Shown here: positions 11,608 through 24,101 of the stretch, in pieces
Layout: every line of letters begins with the position of its first letter
Position numbering within the stretch: the stretch's first letter is position 1
DNA from: Leptodactylus fallax
Taxonomy: Eukaryota; Chordata; Amphibia; Anura; Leptodactylidae
Direction of reading: 5' to 3'
Assembly (NCBI GenBank): GCA_947044405.1
Contig: CAMRHE010000076.1
Span: 6,306,001-6,370,000 of the forward strand
DNA length: 64,000 nucleotides
Program-made: the position numbers and the translations under genes
The notes under the pieces: model-generated
Database searches by the model: none
What the model saw: the letters and a program-made list of their open reading frames with translations, nothing else
What the model was told of the DNA's origin: nothing

Positions 11608-11975
11608 TTTTTTTTTATAAATTCTTTATTTTAGAAGTTGTACAGAAATAGCAAAAAACAAAGATGGCGTGAGCCAAACAAGTGCCTGACCTCAAGGATC
11701 AAGGCATATATCAACATCCATACATAATAACATGGTAACATGAAATAGATAAATTAGAACATCAGCTTCTGCTGATCATAACAGTTGTCAGGGAAGAAAA
11801 AAAAAATAAAAAAGGGACAGAGGGGGGGGAAGGAAGCAGGAGGGACTGAAAGAGAGAGGGAGAGGAAGAAAGACAAGGAGGGGACAAATGTGGGGGCCAA
11901 GAGTTGACATACAAATGACGAACAGACAAACAGACTAGGACCCCGACCCTCCATATCGGCTGCATAAACCTTCAA
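11608..11975 (-). other. 3' untranslated region of the Tx1-like LINE
   Basis: Non-coding tail between the ORF2 stop and the poly-A tract. It is strongly strand-biased, with a long purine-rich stretch on the plus strand (about 11795-11885). This produces the open pyrimidine-rich frames at 11754-11975, which are not genes. Confidence 0.75.
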
Positions 11976-14858
11976 TCAAGGTCTACCCGTCAGATCTTTA
12001 TAGGCCTGGGATCCCTGAAAGAGAATCCACGGTGTCCAGGCCGCCATAAAGGATTCCCTCATATCCCGAAGGGATGCCGTGAGATCCTCCATGTACTGAA
12101 TATCCTCCACTTTGTGAACCCAGTGGAGGAGGTAGGGGGGATTAGACGATTTCCATAGCGCTGGGATACACGCCCTAGCGGCATTGATCATGTGCCGTAG
12201 GGAAGACTTGCGGTAGGTACGCAGGGGGCAGTCCGAAAGGTGTAGGAGAAAGAAGGCTGGCGTGTTAGGAATGGAAGTTTGGAATATCTGACCTAGCACC
12301 CTATGTACTCCTTCCCAAAAGTCTCTCAATATCGAGCACTCCCAGAAAATATGTAAAAGCGTCCCCTCCTCCGAGCCACAGCGCCAACAAGCGGGAGAGG
12401 AGGACGGGAAGAGTCTGTGTAGTTTAGACGGAACATGGTACCATCTAGTCAGGATTTTATATCCCGCCTCCTGATATCTGCTAGCCATCGAACTCTTGTG
12501 GGTAAACTCAAAAATTCTGGAGCTCTGTTGGTCAGAGAAGGTCATGGCCAGATCAGCCTCCCATCTGGCTAAGTAGGAAGGTCTGCGGCCCGGAGGAGGG
12601 GACACCAGGAGCAAATAGAAATCAGAAAGGGAGTGTCTTAGCAGGCCCCTTCCCATGCAAGTCTCCTCAAACCTCGTGGGCTGTCTGTCATAGCCCAGGG
12701 AGTTAGGTAATGAAGAAAGAAAGTGTGTAAGTTGAAAGACCCGCCATGGGCCAAGCGCCGGAAGGTCCGGTGCGGTGAGTAGTTCCCGGTGAGACATCCA
12801 TTCACCACCAGAGCGAAAATGTAGGGCCCTCAGTCTGCCCGCCAATCGCCACTGCCGGAATGGCCCTTGAGATAAACCTGCTATAAAGGCAGGGTTTCCC
12901 AGGATGGGAAGTAAAGATGAAGGGGAGGGGGAGATCCGCTCCCTACAAAAGAGAGACCTACATACCTGGAGAGTGGGACCTATGGTAGGGTGGGGTCTCA
13001 GGGCCCCGGGGCGTAGTCTAACCAGGGAAGCGAGTCCAGGGGGGAGTCAACGAATACGTTTTTCAGGGCTACCCATTGTTTGTAAGGTGCGTGGCGGCAC
13101 CAGTCTAGCACTCTTTGGAGCATGGAGGCCTCGTAATACTTTCCAGGGTCAGGAAGACCCAGACCACCCCATTGTTTAGGTAACATGAGAGTAGAGCGTG
13201 CCAGCCTAGCATGCCCACCCTGCTACACGAAATTGATTAAGTCACTATACAATAACTTAAAAAAACCAGGGGGTATGTGGATCAGTAAAGTTTGGAAGAG
13301 GTATAGCAGACGGGGCATAATATTTATTTTGTATATAGCGCAGCGGCCAAACCATGTGTAAGTACCTATGGACCATCTTTTGAGGTCGGATCTAATAGCC
13401 CGCAGAAGGGGGAGGTAATTTTTGTCATAGAGTTCGCCTAGGTCCTTGGTTATCATAACCCCTAAGTACTTGATAGCTATTCTCGACCATCGGAAGGGGA
13501 AGGAGGTCTCCAGAGAGGACTGAATCCCCTGCGGAAGCGAAACATTGAGGGTCTCAGATTTCTGAAAATTAATTTTAAAGTTAGTAAGATGACAGAACTT
13601 GCTAAATTCAGACATTAGGGGGGGGAGGGATTTGGCCGGATCCTGCAAGAAGAAGAGGAGATCATCTGCATATGCTGCAATTTTCAGGACTCTACTGCCT
13701 ACCCTTAGGCCACCTATGTCCGGGTTAGATCTGACCTTTCTAAGCAAAGGTTCTAGAGTTAAGACAAAGATTAGGGGAGAGAGGAGACACCCCTGACGCG
13801 TACCATTCCCTATCGGAAAGGGAGATGAAATAGTTCCGTTAACTCTCGTAGAGGCTGATGGATTGAAATACAAGGAAGCAATCCAGGATCTCATAATCGG
13901 GACAAGCCCCACATGATCCAGGACCTCAAATAGGTAAGACCAGCTCACTCTATCAAATGCTTTTTCAGCATCAGTAGAGAGGAGACAAAGTGGGAGGTCA
14001 TGGGTTTTGGCATAGTGTATGGCGTTAATTACCTTTACTGTATTGTCCCTAGCCTCACGTGTGGGGATAAAACCTACTTGATCGGACTGTACTAGATCAG
14101 GCAATAGAGGGGCCAGTCTAGAGGCTAACACCTTAGAAAAGATTTTTAAGTCAACATTAAGGAGTGATATTGGTCTATAACTGGCACACATCGCAGGGTC
14201 TTTACCCTCCTTATGTATTACCGCTATATGAGCCCTAGTCATGTCCGGGGGGGAGAGTCGCACCTGCCGACAGAGAATTTAAGGCACGCACCAGGGGGCC
14301 CAACAACTCTAACGAGTATTTTTTATAGTAGGAGGCTGGGAAGCCATCGGGGCCCGGGGCCTTACTAGGTTGCATTGTCTGAAGCGCCTGAGCTAATTCC
14401 TCCTTAGTTATAGGTGAGTCAAGAACAGTCTGGGCCTCCGCCGGGAGTTTAGGCATTCCGGAGTCTGCTATATACTGTTTCAGAGCAGAGGTCAGGGAGG
14501 GGCCATTCGACTCTGGGGGACATGACGGTAGGTTGTAGAGGGTACGATAAAACCCAGCAAACTCTTCTGCAATACAGTGTGGGTCAGTATGGCGCCTTCC
14601 TGTCGAATCAGTGATCGAGGGGATATAGTTGCGTGTCTTTTGTTCCCTAAGGGACCTGGCAAGCGTGCGGCTACATCTATTTCCAAATTCATAGAAATGG
14701 CGCCGTCCTCTAGCCAAGAGATATTTTGTACGTATATCTAGGCGTTCTCGAGGGTCTGCTCGAGGGAAACCACGTCGGCAATCAGCGCGGCTATCTCTCG
14801 AGACCTCTCCTTTTTGATGCGGGACCCACGCTGTACCAGCACCCCCCCCTAACCACAC
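11976..14858 (-). pseudogene. LINE ORF2 remnant: reverse transcriptase plus CCHC domain
   Basis: Four minus-strand segments together form the back part of an L1/Tx1-type ORF2. 14858-14235 holds the start of the reverse transcriptase (PSKAPGPDGFP). A one-base slip in the G7 run at 14247-14253 leads to 14263-13223, with SYRPISLLNVDLKI, the first catalytic Asp in LSTDAEKAFDRV, and YADD at residues 198-201 of that segment. A TGG-to-TAG stop at 13223-13225 then leads in the same frame to 13186-12998. A frameshift in the GGGGCCCCGGGG tract near 13000-13011 leads to the last segment, ending at 11976, whose residues 153-170 form C-X2-C-X8-H-X4-C. Endonuclease and ORF1 are missing. Confidence 0.92.
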
Positions 14859-14925
14859 ATTTGTGAGCGGCCCATAGTGTCAGGGGAGACACTTCCGCTG
14901 TATCATTCTCCATTAATGTCTTTTT

Positions 14926-15000
14926 ATGTTGTAGACCTATGAGGCACCAGGGCCTGAACGTGTCTGCTACCTCTGCGCTCCCGATAGCTACACCCCTGTC
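14926..15000 (-). repeat. GTAGCTATAGGGG repeat, part 2
   Basis: The right-hand half of the repeat interrupted by the Tx1 insertion. It holds the family's minus-strand end GGTGTAGCTATCGGG near 14984-15000. Confidence 0.6.
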
Positions 15001-16604
15001 AAGAGGGAATACATAAAATATGAGCCAGTGACCTTATTATCTTAGTGAAATGGTGTTTTTGAGTACGGGTTGCAATATTTGTACCCTGTCATGATGTACG
15101 TTTTCCCTGAAATGTATTCGTGTTCTTTAATATTTGCTCATTTAGAAATTCCATGTTTCTTTCCTCACAGTTTTTGCATTGCAAAAACAATCACATAATA
15201 AAGGACAATTTGTTAGATTTACCGGTTCGTGCCCTTTCAGTGAGAATTATTCACAGGGAATATTACAGTTTTATTTGCAGCCCTTAAAATAATATACATA
15301 GAAGAAAATAATGTAGAGTTTGATTTTTTTCCTTTGCTTTTTATGGCTAATACTCCGCATTCCATTACATCTTTTACATTTGCAGCAATATAATTTCTAG
15401 TGCAAAATAGCCTATATTGCTTTGTTACATTTTTAAATAAACCATTATTAGCTCATGGGAATATGTACATTTATCTTGTGCAAATGTAATTCTGTATCCG
15501 ACTGTAGAACATATTGTTTTGCATTTGTCCAACCTATACCTAGTGAGTGGCATTAAAAGGGAACAGGACGCCCTTTAGAAAGATAAAAAAAAATTGGTCC
15601 CTTTCAGTTTTTGCTTGAAACCACCACACTTCTAACAACACAGGGGTGGAGGTCCCGGTGCCACGATCCTATCTTCATGGCTACAGTACAAATTCTCATT
15701 CTTGGTTGCTAAAATGGCACTACCCTGGGGGGGTTAACAGGTAGGTTTTGGGTATTTTTTACATTGTAGGATAGTTATTGCTATTACCAATTCCCAGCAC
15801 TACTATACTACCTGGTCTTATCTTAAATAAAACAGAAAGAAGCGCTTCTTGTGCGGAACCAGTTAGAATTTACAACATGGCCCGGATCCCCTACTTTCCC
15901 AAGTGGTTTGGGGCTCACCTTGTAGGGTTGTGTTCCACAACCACTTAATGCGTATATCAAGTTAGAATAGTGAAGGTCTCTTCTTGGGTGTCCTTCGGAT
16001 TCCAAGTAGTAAAAATAATAAAAGAAAAAAAATCCTTATCCACAGCAACCAAAGTTGCAGGGGTAAAAAACAATCTTTGAAGGCAGAGACCAATATTAGG
16101 CACTCTTCACTTTAACCCTCCTAGGGTATGTGGGATGGCAGATGAATGAATGGTGGAACCATCCAATGAGGTATAATAATTCATGACACACAGGAAATGC
16201 TTGCTTAGCCAATAACGTGGGATGGATCACTGCTGTAGCCAGTGATTGGTTCAATGGACATTTTTAGTCACTTCCTGTAGACCAGGAAGTAGAGGCCAGT
16301 GGGGATTTAATAAGCAACAGAACAGCTGCAGCAGGAATCAGTGAGGTGACTTTTATTTACTTAATGTTTTTTAACCCATTATGACCCTTTAGTAAATACT
16401 TTTAGACCCCTGGGAAACCCTTTTAATTCCCAGATAGATGAGGCCACATTATCTTCTCTGGAATCTTCAAAGAAGCATTGAGGGCTGTAGAATTGCACAT
16501 GCTGAATATGCATTGGCTATATTGATCTTATTTCTCCTGACACCTGTTATTGGAACATTGTTGCGCTTCTGGTTCCTTTATTTTTGAAAAAAATATTATT
16601 ATTT
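15001..16604. other. Non-coding DNA with short repeat-like pieces
   Basis: About 15020-15540 is repeat-poor and A+T-rich. About 15555-15790 looks like a short dispersed element (starts AAAAGGGAACAGGACGCCC). About 15820-16110 has the feel of another dispersed repeat. I could not define ends for either, and no gene is seen. Confidence 0.35.
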
Positions 16605-17053
16605 GAATCTTAGCTTTCTGTCGGTGGCTTGTAACCTGGCCATGTCTTGACCAGGAACATAGAACCTTAACCTAATACTTTCCTCATGTGTGCAGTGCCC
16701 ATAAGTGTGACTTTCTGGTCCTCTCTGACTTTTTGATAGCTCTCAGAGATTTTTTTTTTTTATCTTTTTTTGATGGTGCCCAACCACCACAGGAACAATT
16801 TTGGCTTTAGTGCTCCAGATTCTGCTCATTTCGATTTTAAAGTCTTTGTAGTTCATGAGTTTCTGTTTCTTTCTGCAAGATGTCCTGGTCATCTGGCTAT
16901 CATTATGATGATGATGAGTATTATTATTAACATGAATAATTATTATTTAACCAAATTTAGGTCTAATGTGTATGGCCTAATGTTTAAGACCAAGTCAAAT
17001 GGTTTTGGGTCTCCAATTATTTTTGAAAAAAATATAAAATTATTATTATTATA

Positions 17054-17087
<34 letters not shown>

Positions 17088-17375
17088 CTCAGCTTTTTGT
17101 TGGTGGCTTGTAGGTAGGCCACTCCCGGCCAGAGATGTCAGACCCTGACCCATTACTTTTCTAAGGATGTGTTCAGTGCCCATAAGTGTGATCTTCTTCA
17201 ATATGATGGCCTGGAAGCTCTTGAATATATTTTTTTATCTTTTTTTTGATGGTGTCTAGATATCCGACTACCACAGCCACAATTCTGGCTTTGGTCCACC
17301 ACTTTCTGATCCTCTCAATCTCAAGATGAGTTTCTCTGCTTCTTTCAGAAAGATGTTCTTGTCACCCATATTATT
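16605..17375 (-). pseudogene. Two copies of a LINE C-terminal fragment around an (ATT)n run
   Basis: The stretches 16605-16915 and 17088-17370 are related copies in the same orientation, separated by ATT-rich microsatellite sequence. Both start with AGCTTT-TGT-GGTGGCTTGTA-like text and both contain ATCTTTTTTTGATGGTG. Read on the minus strand, the second copy gives DKNIFLKEAEK, then KARIVAVVVGYLDTIKKKI, then QELPGHH and, after a frameshift, KITLMGTEHILRKVM. This order of motifs matches the C-terminal end of the polyprotein of a non-LTR retrotransposon group found in many animals. I cannot name the clade. Both copies are disrupted by stops and frameshifts. Confidence 0.55.
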
Positions 17376-18060
17376 ATTATTATTATTATTACTATTATTT
17401 TTCACATTAATCTTTATTATTCAACCATATTTCTATTTCATCCTATTAATTTAGTTATTTTACATTATATATAATTTCATTGCATGCAAATAATTGCATA
17501 GAAAAATAAAAGCGTAGAAATGAAGACAAACCTATGGTGTGGTACAATAGATGCAACTGAAAAACAGGTTACCTTAGAACAATCAGTTCTAATAAACAAC
17601 ATATTGTCACATTGTAAAATATATTACTGTCAGCGATGGCACTGAGCCTTAGATTAAAATGTGAGCACAAACCTCTCTAGTATTGCAATCAACTTTGTCA
17701 TTATGAAGTCAGATCATCGGCTGTAAATCAGCATGATCCCTTTGAAATAAAATGAATCATTGTGTTTTTCATCTAACCTTTCTGTCTATTGGAAAACACT
17801 TTTGGATACACTTGACATATGTACAGTTAAATAAGGTCATTTCATCTCACAGCGCGGAATGAATTGGAAAAAAAAAATCTCTACAGTATTATGCTTTATG
17901 AAAAATATGCAATAAAGATGAATGCGTACCATTGATCTGATCAACCTTATTATTTTTAGACATAGAAGATACCAGATATTGTCCTCTGAATCTGTGCCCC
18001 ATGAAAATAATAGGGGTAAGAAAGACAGAGAGGATGCATAGGCATATTTAATATAATTCA
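17376..18060. other. Unrecognised A+T-rich DNA
   Basis: It begins with a short ATT run (17376-17396) and then shows no gene or repeat match. Confidence 0.4.
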
Positions 18061-18062
18061 TG

Positions 18063-18127
18063 ATAAATATCTATCTATCTATCTCCATCTATCTATCTAT
18101 CTATCATCTATCTATCATCTATCTATC

Positions 18128-18171
<44 letters not shown>
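18063..18171. repeat. (CTAT)n microsatellite
   Basis: About 27 tetranucleotide units of CTAT/ATCT with a few CATCTATCTAT variants. The open frame across it (SIYLSIYL-type peptide) is an artefact of the repeat. Confidence 0.95.
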
Positions 18172-18690
18172 GGATATGCTCTATCCCAGACTACCTCAGA
18201 TTAACCCCCAATTTCCACAGCTTCAAGCGCAAACTAAAGACACATTTTTTCAGACAGGCCTATCACAAGTCCTAATGTAAACCCTTCCGTAGTTAGAATC
18301 CCTAAAACATACCCTCCTCTGTTTATGCTTCAACATTACCTCACAGGATATGATGTTGTATCAGACTAACTTTATATGTCCAGGCACCATCTTCATGTTA
18401 AAGGACACGACTGGTGACGGCTCATACAGCTTTATATATGTGTAATGATAGCAACCTCTATTACACAATTGTCTGACCATTGTACAAGCAATGTTACGTC
18501 TGATGCCGCCCCTGCTACCTCCTGTGTCACCCCCTCTACCTCATAGATTGTAAGCTCTTGCGAGCAGGACCCTCAGTCCCATTGTGTGAATTGACTATTT
18601 CTCTGTAATGTATCTTTTTTGTCAGTACTTGAACCCTACAAATTGTACAGTGCTGCGGAATATGTTGGTGCTATAGAAATAAAATGTATT
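18172..18690 (+). mobile_element. L2-clade LINE 3' end, subfamily B
   Basis: The segment starts inside the last codons of the L2 reverse-transcriptase gene, reading LRLTPNFHSFKRKLKTHFF and then RQAYHKS with a stop at 18273-18275. That block is the known L2 C-terminus. A 3' untranslated region follows with ATAGATTGTAAGCTCTTGCG (18543-18562) and the tail GCTGCGGAATATGTTGGTGC (18652-18671), ending in an ATT run. The tail differs from the other L2 copies in this window but matches the V-SINE tails. Confidence 0.85.
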
Positions 18691-18929
18691 ATTATTATCA
18701 TCTATCTGGCTATCTGTTGCACATACATCTCTCTATTGTAACTATCTAGCTATTGCACTATCTATCTATCTATGTATTGCTCTATAAAAAATAACTGTCT
18801 TTCTGATATATCTTTATATCTATAGTATCTATCTATTTATCTATCTACTGTACCTATCTGCAATATATGTATGCTTACATCTCTATCATCAATAACTATC
18901 TATCTGGAATATCTACTGTATATATCTAC

Positions 18930-18970
<41 letters not shown>

Positions 18971-19126
18971 AGTATTTATCATTGCATCCGACTATCTAAA
19001 ATATCTATGCACAGTATGTATCTATCTATCTAGCTATCGTCTATCTATTTATAGTATTTATCAATCAATCAATCAATCTATCTATTTGTCTATCAACAAT
19101 ATCTATCTATCTATCTGTATTATCTA
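18691..19126. repeat. Degenerate (CTAT)n array, left of Tc1-B
   Basis: Long interrupted CTAT-type repeat, with a pure block at about 18926-18970, a short AATC run near 19060-19078 and many point-mutated units. It continues at 20067 after the Tc1-B insertion, so the array was split by the transposon. Confidence 0.9.
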
Positions 19127-20064
<938 letters not shown>

Positions 20065-20066
20065 TA

Positions 20067-20190
20067 TATAGCTATAATATGTATGCTTCTATCTATATAC
20101 AATATATATATGTAGTATCTATCTACAGTATCTATCTAGGCAGTCTATCAACATCTATCTATCTGCAATATCTATATAGCCACAGTATGC

Positions 20191-20234
<44 letters not shown>

Positions 20235-20275
20235 CTCTGCAATATCTATCTTTTTCTCTCTATCTATTTATACTA
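20067..20275. repeat. Degenerate (CTAT)n array, right of Tc1-B
   Basis: Continuation of the tetranucleotide array with a pure block of about 12 units at 20191-20233. The frame at 20052-20327 is a repeat artefact. Confidence 0.9.
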
Positions 20276-20790
20276 TGTAAAGTTACATATACACCATAGC
20301 AGACCAGATGTTCATTACAGACACTGAACCAACAGGAGGCTGAATGTTAACAGGAAACCATCAGAATTCCTGATTCAGCTTGGGATGGGAATAGAGAAAT
20401 TACTATGTCATTCAAGAAAAGTGAAGCATACAGATGTAGCAAGCCCCAATTTAATGCTTGAAATATATTACTTGTCCTCAAAATAATATTCATGAATGTA
20501 AAATAATTTTCTAATCTGAAACATTTTGATAATATTTGGAACATTCCGTAGACATAGATTAATGGCAAAGAGCTTTATATTTTGATCAATTACAGACTGT
20601 AAGATGCTTGTCATTGATCATGTTCACATACGATGGTTTCTATATATTCTTGACAGCATTTGTGTCACTGATTGATTTTAGTTTGAAGATAACAGTGACA
20701 TGTTCAGTGCAATGGAAATCTATACCTGCCCATCCCCCTCCGCTCACATGACAGTTGTTGGTAGATTTTTTTACAGGTGAGAATAATGAT
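20276..20790. other. Unrecognised non-coding DNA
   Basis: No gene or repeat match is seen between the CTAT array and the CR1 tail. Confidence 0.4.
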
Positions 20791-20795
20791 TTTTG

Positions 20796-21640
20796 TTTGT
20801 TTGTTTGTTTGTTTGTTTGAGTTGGAAGGGACCTCAAGGGCCATCAAGTCCAACCCCCTGCAAAAGCAGGAATTCCTAAATCATCCCAGCTATATACCTA
20901 TCCAGTTTCCGCTTGAAGATTTCAATTGATGAAGAACTCACCACCTCCCATGGCAGCCTATTCCACTCCCTCACTACCCTTACTGTTAGAAAGTTTTTCC
21001 TAATGTCTAATCTGAATCTCCTTCCCCTTAGTTTCATCCCATTACTTCTCGTGCTTCCTTCTGCTAATGAGAATAGGGTAGATCCCTCTGCACTGTGACA
21101 ACCTTTCAGATATTTAAATACCGCTATTAAGTCTCCCCTTAGCCTTCTCTTCTGCAAACTAAGCAGTCCCAATTCTTTTAGCCTTTCCTCGTAGGACATG
21201 GTTTGTAGACCTTTCACCATTTTGGTTGCTCTTCTCTGGACCTGCTCCAATAAATCAATGTCTTTCTTAAACTGGGGCGCCCAGAACTGTACACAGTATT
21301 CCAGGTGGGGTCTGACCAGGGCAGAGTACAGCGGAATAATTACCTCTCTTGATCTAGCTTCAATGCTCGTCTTGATACATCCTAGAATTTTATTAGCCTT
21401 TTTAGCCACCGCACCACACTGTTGACTCATGTTGAATTTGTGATCTATTATTATGCCCAGATCCTTTTCCCCTGTACTCTCACTTAGTTCTATTCCTCCC
21501 ATACTATATATGCTTCTTGCATTTCTGTTACCCAGATGTAGGACTTTGCATTTGTCCCTGTTGAATACCATTTTGTTCACCTCAGCCCATTGTTCCAGTG
21601 TGTCCAAGTCCTTTTGGATGCACTCTCTCTCTCTCTTTTG
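20796..21640 (-). mobile_element. CR1 LINE 3' end with (CAAA)n tail
   Basis: Minus-strand 5'-truncated CR1. The coding part is followed by the diagnostic 3' end GGTTGGACTTGATGG...AAGGTCCCTTCCAACTC and a CAAA-type tail (seen as GTTT units at 20796-20820 on the plus strand). The left boundary of homology at about 21640 has no clear hallmark, as expected for random 5' truncation. The copy is well preserved. Confidence 0.93.
20876..21607 (-). CDS. CR1 reverse transcriptase C-terminal fragment (243 codons, unbroken)
   Basis: The open frame covers the end of the CR1 ORF2 protein, after the catalytic palm. Recognisable blocks are KVLHLGNRNARS (about 22-33), EKDLGIIIDHKFNMSQQC (about 47-64), the LVRPHLEYCVQFWAP block (about 102-116), LLEQVQRRATKMVKGL, and the closing TVRVVREWNRLPWEVV near the C-terminus. 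This order is the signature of CR1 LINEs of birds and reptiles and their amphibian relatives. The YxDD active site and the endonuclease lie upstream of the truncation, so the fragment is not a working enzyme. The frame has no internal stop, which suggests a younger insertion than the CR1-like remnant at 34480. The ATG is internal to the original gene, not a real start. Confidence 0.9.
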   Translation of the reverse strand: MDTLEQWAEVNKMVFNRDKCKVLHLGNRNARSIYSMGGIELSESTGEKDLGIIIDHKFNMSQQCGAVAKKANKILGCIKTSIEARSREVIIPLYSALVRPHLEYCVQFWAPQFKKDIDLLEQVQRRATKMVKGLQTMSYEERLKELGLLSLQKRRLRGDLIAVFKYLKGCHSAEGSTLFSLAEGSTRSNGMKLRGRRFRLDIRKNFLTVRVVREWNRLPWEVVSSSSIEIFKRKLDRYIAGMI

Positions 21641-22480
21641 ACTTAAAGTGTTCAGAAAGTGCGGTTATTGATAGACATAGGTATTCTGCGTACTAAAGGA
21701 ATATTAAACAGATCTAAGCTTTATTATATGGGATGAACACATGTAGGACCAGCGCCTCACCCTACCATGTGCCATTTCTAATACTGGTGACTTATTATGT
21801 AGCATAGAAACCTGTAGGTACAACGGCTACCACTGCGCCCCCTATAGCTACGCCTCTGATGATGATGAGTTTATGGAGTCTTAAGTGGAATTTAAGGGGT
21901 TTTACAGGATTTGGGGGCTTTTGATATTGATGACCTTTTCTTAGGACAGATGTTTAGGGAGAATTTATTAAGACTGGCGATTGCTCCGCCAATCTTAATT
22001 CATTCCCTGGCAGAAGATGAGTCTGAATTATTAAGGGGCTCCAATCTTTTAATTCTGGTGTAACGTTCAAGGTGAAAATGAATCCTACCCCAGTCCGGGG
22101 CTGACATAGATGTTAAGCATAACACTACACTCACACTAGTTTTCCAATCTGAGTTATAGTAAATCTGTTGGGCTGACGTGTCCTTGCCCCAGTCTGCCTC
22201 GACATCTGCCCTGCTTTGCTCACTTTTCTAAATAATGAAAAGCAGATTGAAAAATGGACAAAGTAGGCCATTTTTAGTGCTTTTTTGGTGCAGGCTGTAA
22301 CTAAAATGCATTGCTTTTGCACCAGAACTGTGCTTATTTTAGTACATTTGTCCCAATTTGTTTTTATATCTAACTATTCATTTCGCTGTCTGTCTATCAA
22401 TCTATCTAGCAGGGGTGTAACAGGGAACCTTTGGTTACAACAGTAAAGGTTGTAATGGGGTCCCACTTTTTATTTATTTT
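21641..22480. repeat. Patchwork of short dispersed repeats
   Basis: 21724-21860 is an uninterrupted copy of the GTAGCTATAGGGG repeat (minus strand; its end is complementary to CCCCCTATAGCTACGCC at 21838-21854). 21957-22060 is copy 2 of the GAATTTATTAAGACT repeat. 22110-22370 looks like a further element without defined ends. No gene is seen. Confidence 0.5.
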
Positions 22481-22495
22481 TTGCTTACCTATATA

Positions 22496-24101
22496 CAGTG
22501 GGGAAAAAAAAGTATTTAGTCAGCCACCAATTGTGCAAGTTCTCCCACTTAAAAAGATGAGGCCGGCCTGTAATTGTCATCATAGGTAGACCTCAACTAT
22601 GAGAGACAAAATGAGAAAACAAATCCAGAAAATCACATTGTCTGATTTTTTAAGAATTTATTTTCAAATTATGGTGGAAAATAAGTATTTGGTCAATAAT
22701 AAAAGTTCATCTCAATACTTTGTTATATATCCTTTGTTAGCAATGACAGAGGTCAAACGTTTTCTGTAAGTCTTCACAAGGTTGGCACACACTGTTGCTG
22801 GTATGTTGGCCCATTCCTCCATGCAGATGTCCTCTAGAGCAGGGATGTTTTGGGGCTGTCGCTCAGCAACATGGACTTTCAACTCCCTCCAAAGGTTTTC
22901 TATGGGGTTGAGATCTGGAGACTGGCTAGACCACTCCAGGACCTTGAAATGCTTCTTATGAAGCCACTCCTTCATTGCCCTGTCTGTGTGCTTGGGATCA
23001 TTGTCATGCTGAAAGACCCAGCCACGTTTCATCTTCAATGCCCTTGCTGATGGAAGGAGGTTTGCACTCAAAATCTCACGATACATGGCCCCATTCATTC
23101 TTTCATGTACACGGATCAGTCGTCCTGGTCCCTTTGCAGTGAAACAGCCCCAAAGCATGATGTTGCCCCCCCCCATGCTTCACAGTAGGTATGGTGTTCT
23201 TTGGATGCAACTCAGCATTCACTCTCCTCCAAACACGACGAGTTGTGTTTCTACCAAACAGTTCTACTTTGGTTTCATCTGACCATATGACATTCTCCCA
23301 ATACTATTCTGGAACATCCAAATGCTCTCTAGCAAACTTCAGACGGGCCCGGATATGTACTGGCTTAAGCAGGGGGACACGTCTGGCACTGCAGGATCTG
23401 AGTCCCTGGCGGCGTAGTGTGTTACTGATGGTAGCCTTTGTTACGTTAGTCCCAGCTTTCTGCAGGTCATTCACTAGGTCCCCCTGTGTGGTTCTGGGAT
23501 TTTTGCTCACCGTTCTTGTGGTCATTTTGACCCCACGGTGAGATCTTGCGTGGAGCCGCTGATCGAGGGAGATTATCAGTGGTCTTGTATGTCTTCCATT
23601 TTCTAATTATTGCTCCCACAGTTGATTTCTTCACACCAAGCTGCTTGCCTATTGCAGATTCAGTCTTCCCAGCCTGGTGCAGGTCCACAATTTTGTTTCT
23701 GGTGTCCTTCCACAGCTCTTTGGTCTTCACCATAGTGGAGTTTGGAGTGTGACTGTTTGAGGTTGTGGACAGGTGTCTTTTATACTGATAACAATGTCAA
23801 ACAGGAGCCATTACTACAGGTAATGAGTGGAGGACGGAGGAGCCTCTTACAGAAGAAGTTACAGGTCTGTGAGAGACAGAAATCTTGCTTGTTTGTAGGT
23901 GACCAAATACTTATTTTCCACCATAATTTGCAAATAAATTCTTAAAAAAAATCAGACAATTTTATTTTCTAGATATGTTTTCTCATTTTGTCTCTCATAG
24001 TTGAGGTCTACCTATGATGACAATTACAGGCCGGCCTCATCTTTTTAAGTGGGAGAACTTGCACAATTGGTGGCTGACTAAATACTTTTTTTTCCCCACT
24101 G
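22496..24101 (-). mobile_element. Tc1-type transposon, family C, near full length
   Basis: The 1606-bp element is flanked by TA (22494-22495 and 24102-24103), with long inverted repeats of about 200 bp starting CAGTGGGGAAAAAAAAGTAT. Inner direct-repeat copies of the AAGTATTTGGTC motif lie near 22684-22695 and 23903-23914. All transposase regions are present on the minus strand, with only a few lesions. This is the best preserved DNA transposon of the window. Confidence 0.95.
22712..23733 (-). pseudogene. Tc1 transposase, full length with three lesions (family C)
   Basis: Translation starts at the ATG at 23731-23733 ([15 protein letters not shown]) and would give a protein of about 340 residues. 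The paired-like helix-turn-helix region covers roughly the first 110 residues ([18 protein letters not shown]). A two-base deletion near 23535 shifts the frame; the product continues in 23525-23304 to REHLDVPE. A TAG stop follows (about 23302-23304), then IWSDETKVELFG with the first catalytic Asp. An extra base in the nine-C run at 23166-23174 shifts the frame into 23176-22712, with QHDNDPKHT (Asp58 of that segment) and NPIENLW (Glu93), spaced 34 residues apart, ending [10 protein letters not shown]. All three catalytic residues survive. The copy is dead because of only these small changes. Confidence 0.93.

Larger units (their letters stand above)
11591..14925 (-). mobile_element. Tx1/L1-like LINE, 5'-truncated, with 17-bp target duplication
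   Basis: A perfect 17-bp direct repeat, TCCATTAATGTCTTTTT, flanks the insertion (11591-11607 and 14909-14925). The inserted minus-strand element ends in a poly-A tail (the T-run from 11601). The target on the plus strand reads TTTTT/ATG at 14925/14926, close to the TTTT/AA preference of L1-type endonucleases, so insertion by target-primed reverse transcription is well supported. The body carries reverse transcriptase and a C-terminal CCHC knuckle but no endonuclease, so it is truncated at the 5' end. The perfect duplication suggests a fairly recent insertion, although the coding frame already has several lesions. Confidence 0.92.

Noticed and set aside
11754..11975. Pyrimidine-rich frames next to the LINE
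   Set aside because: They fall in the strand-biased 3' untranslated region of the Tx1-like element.
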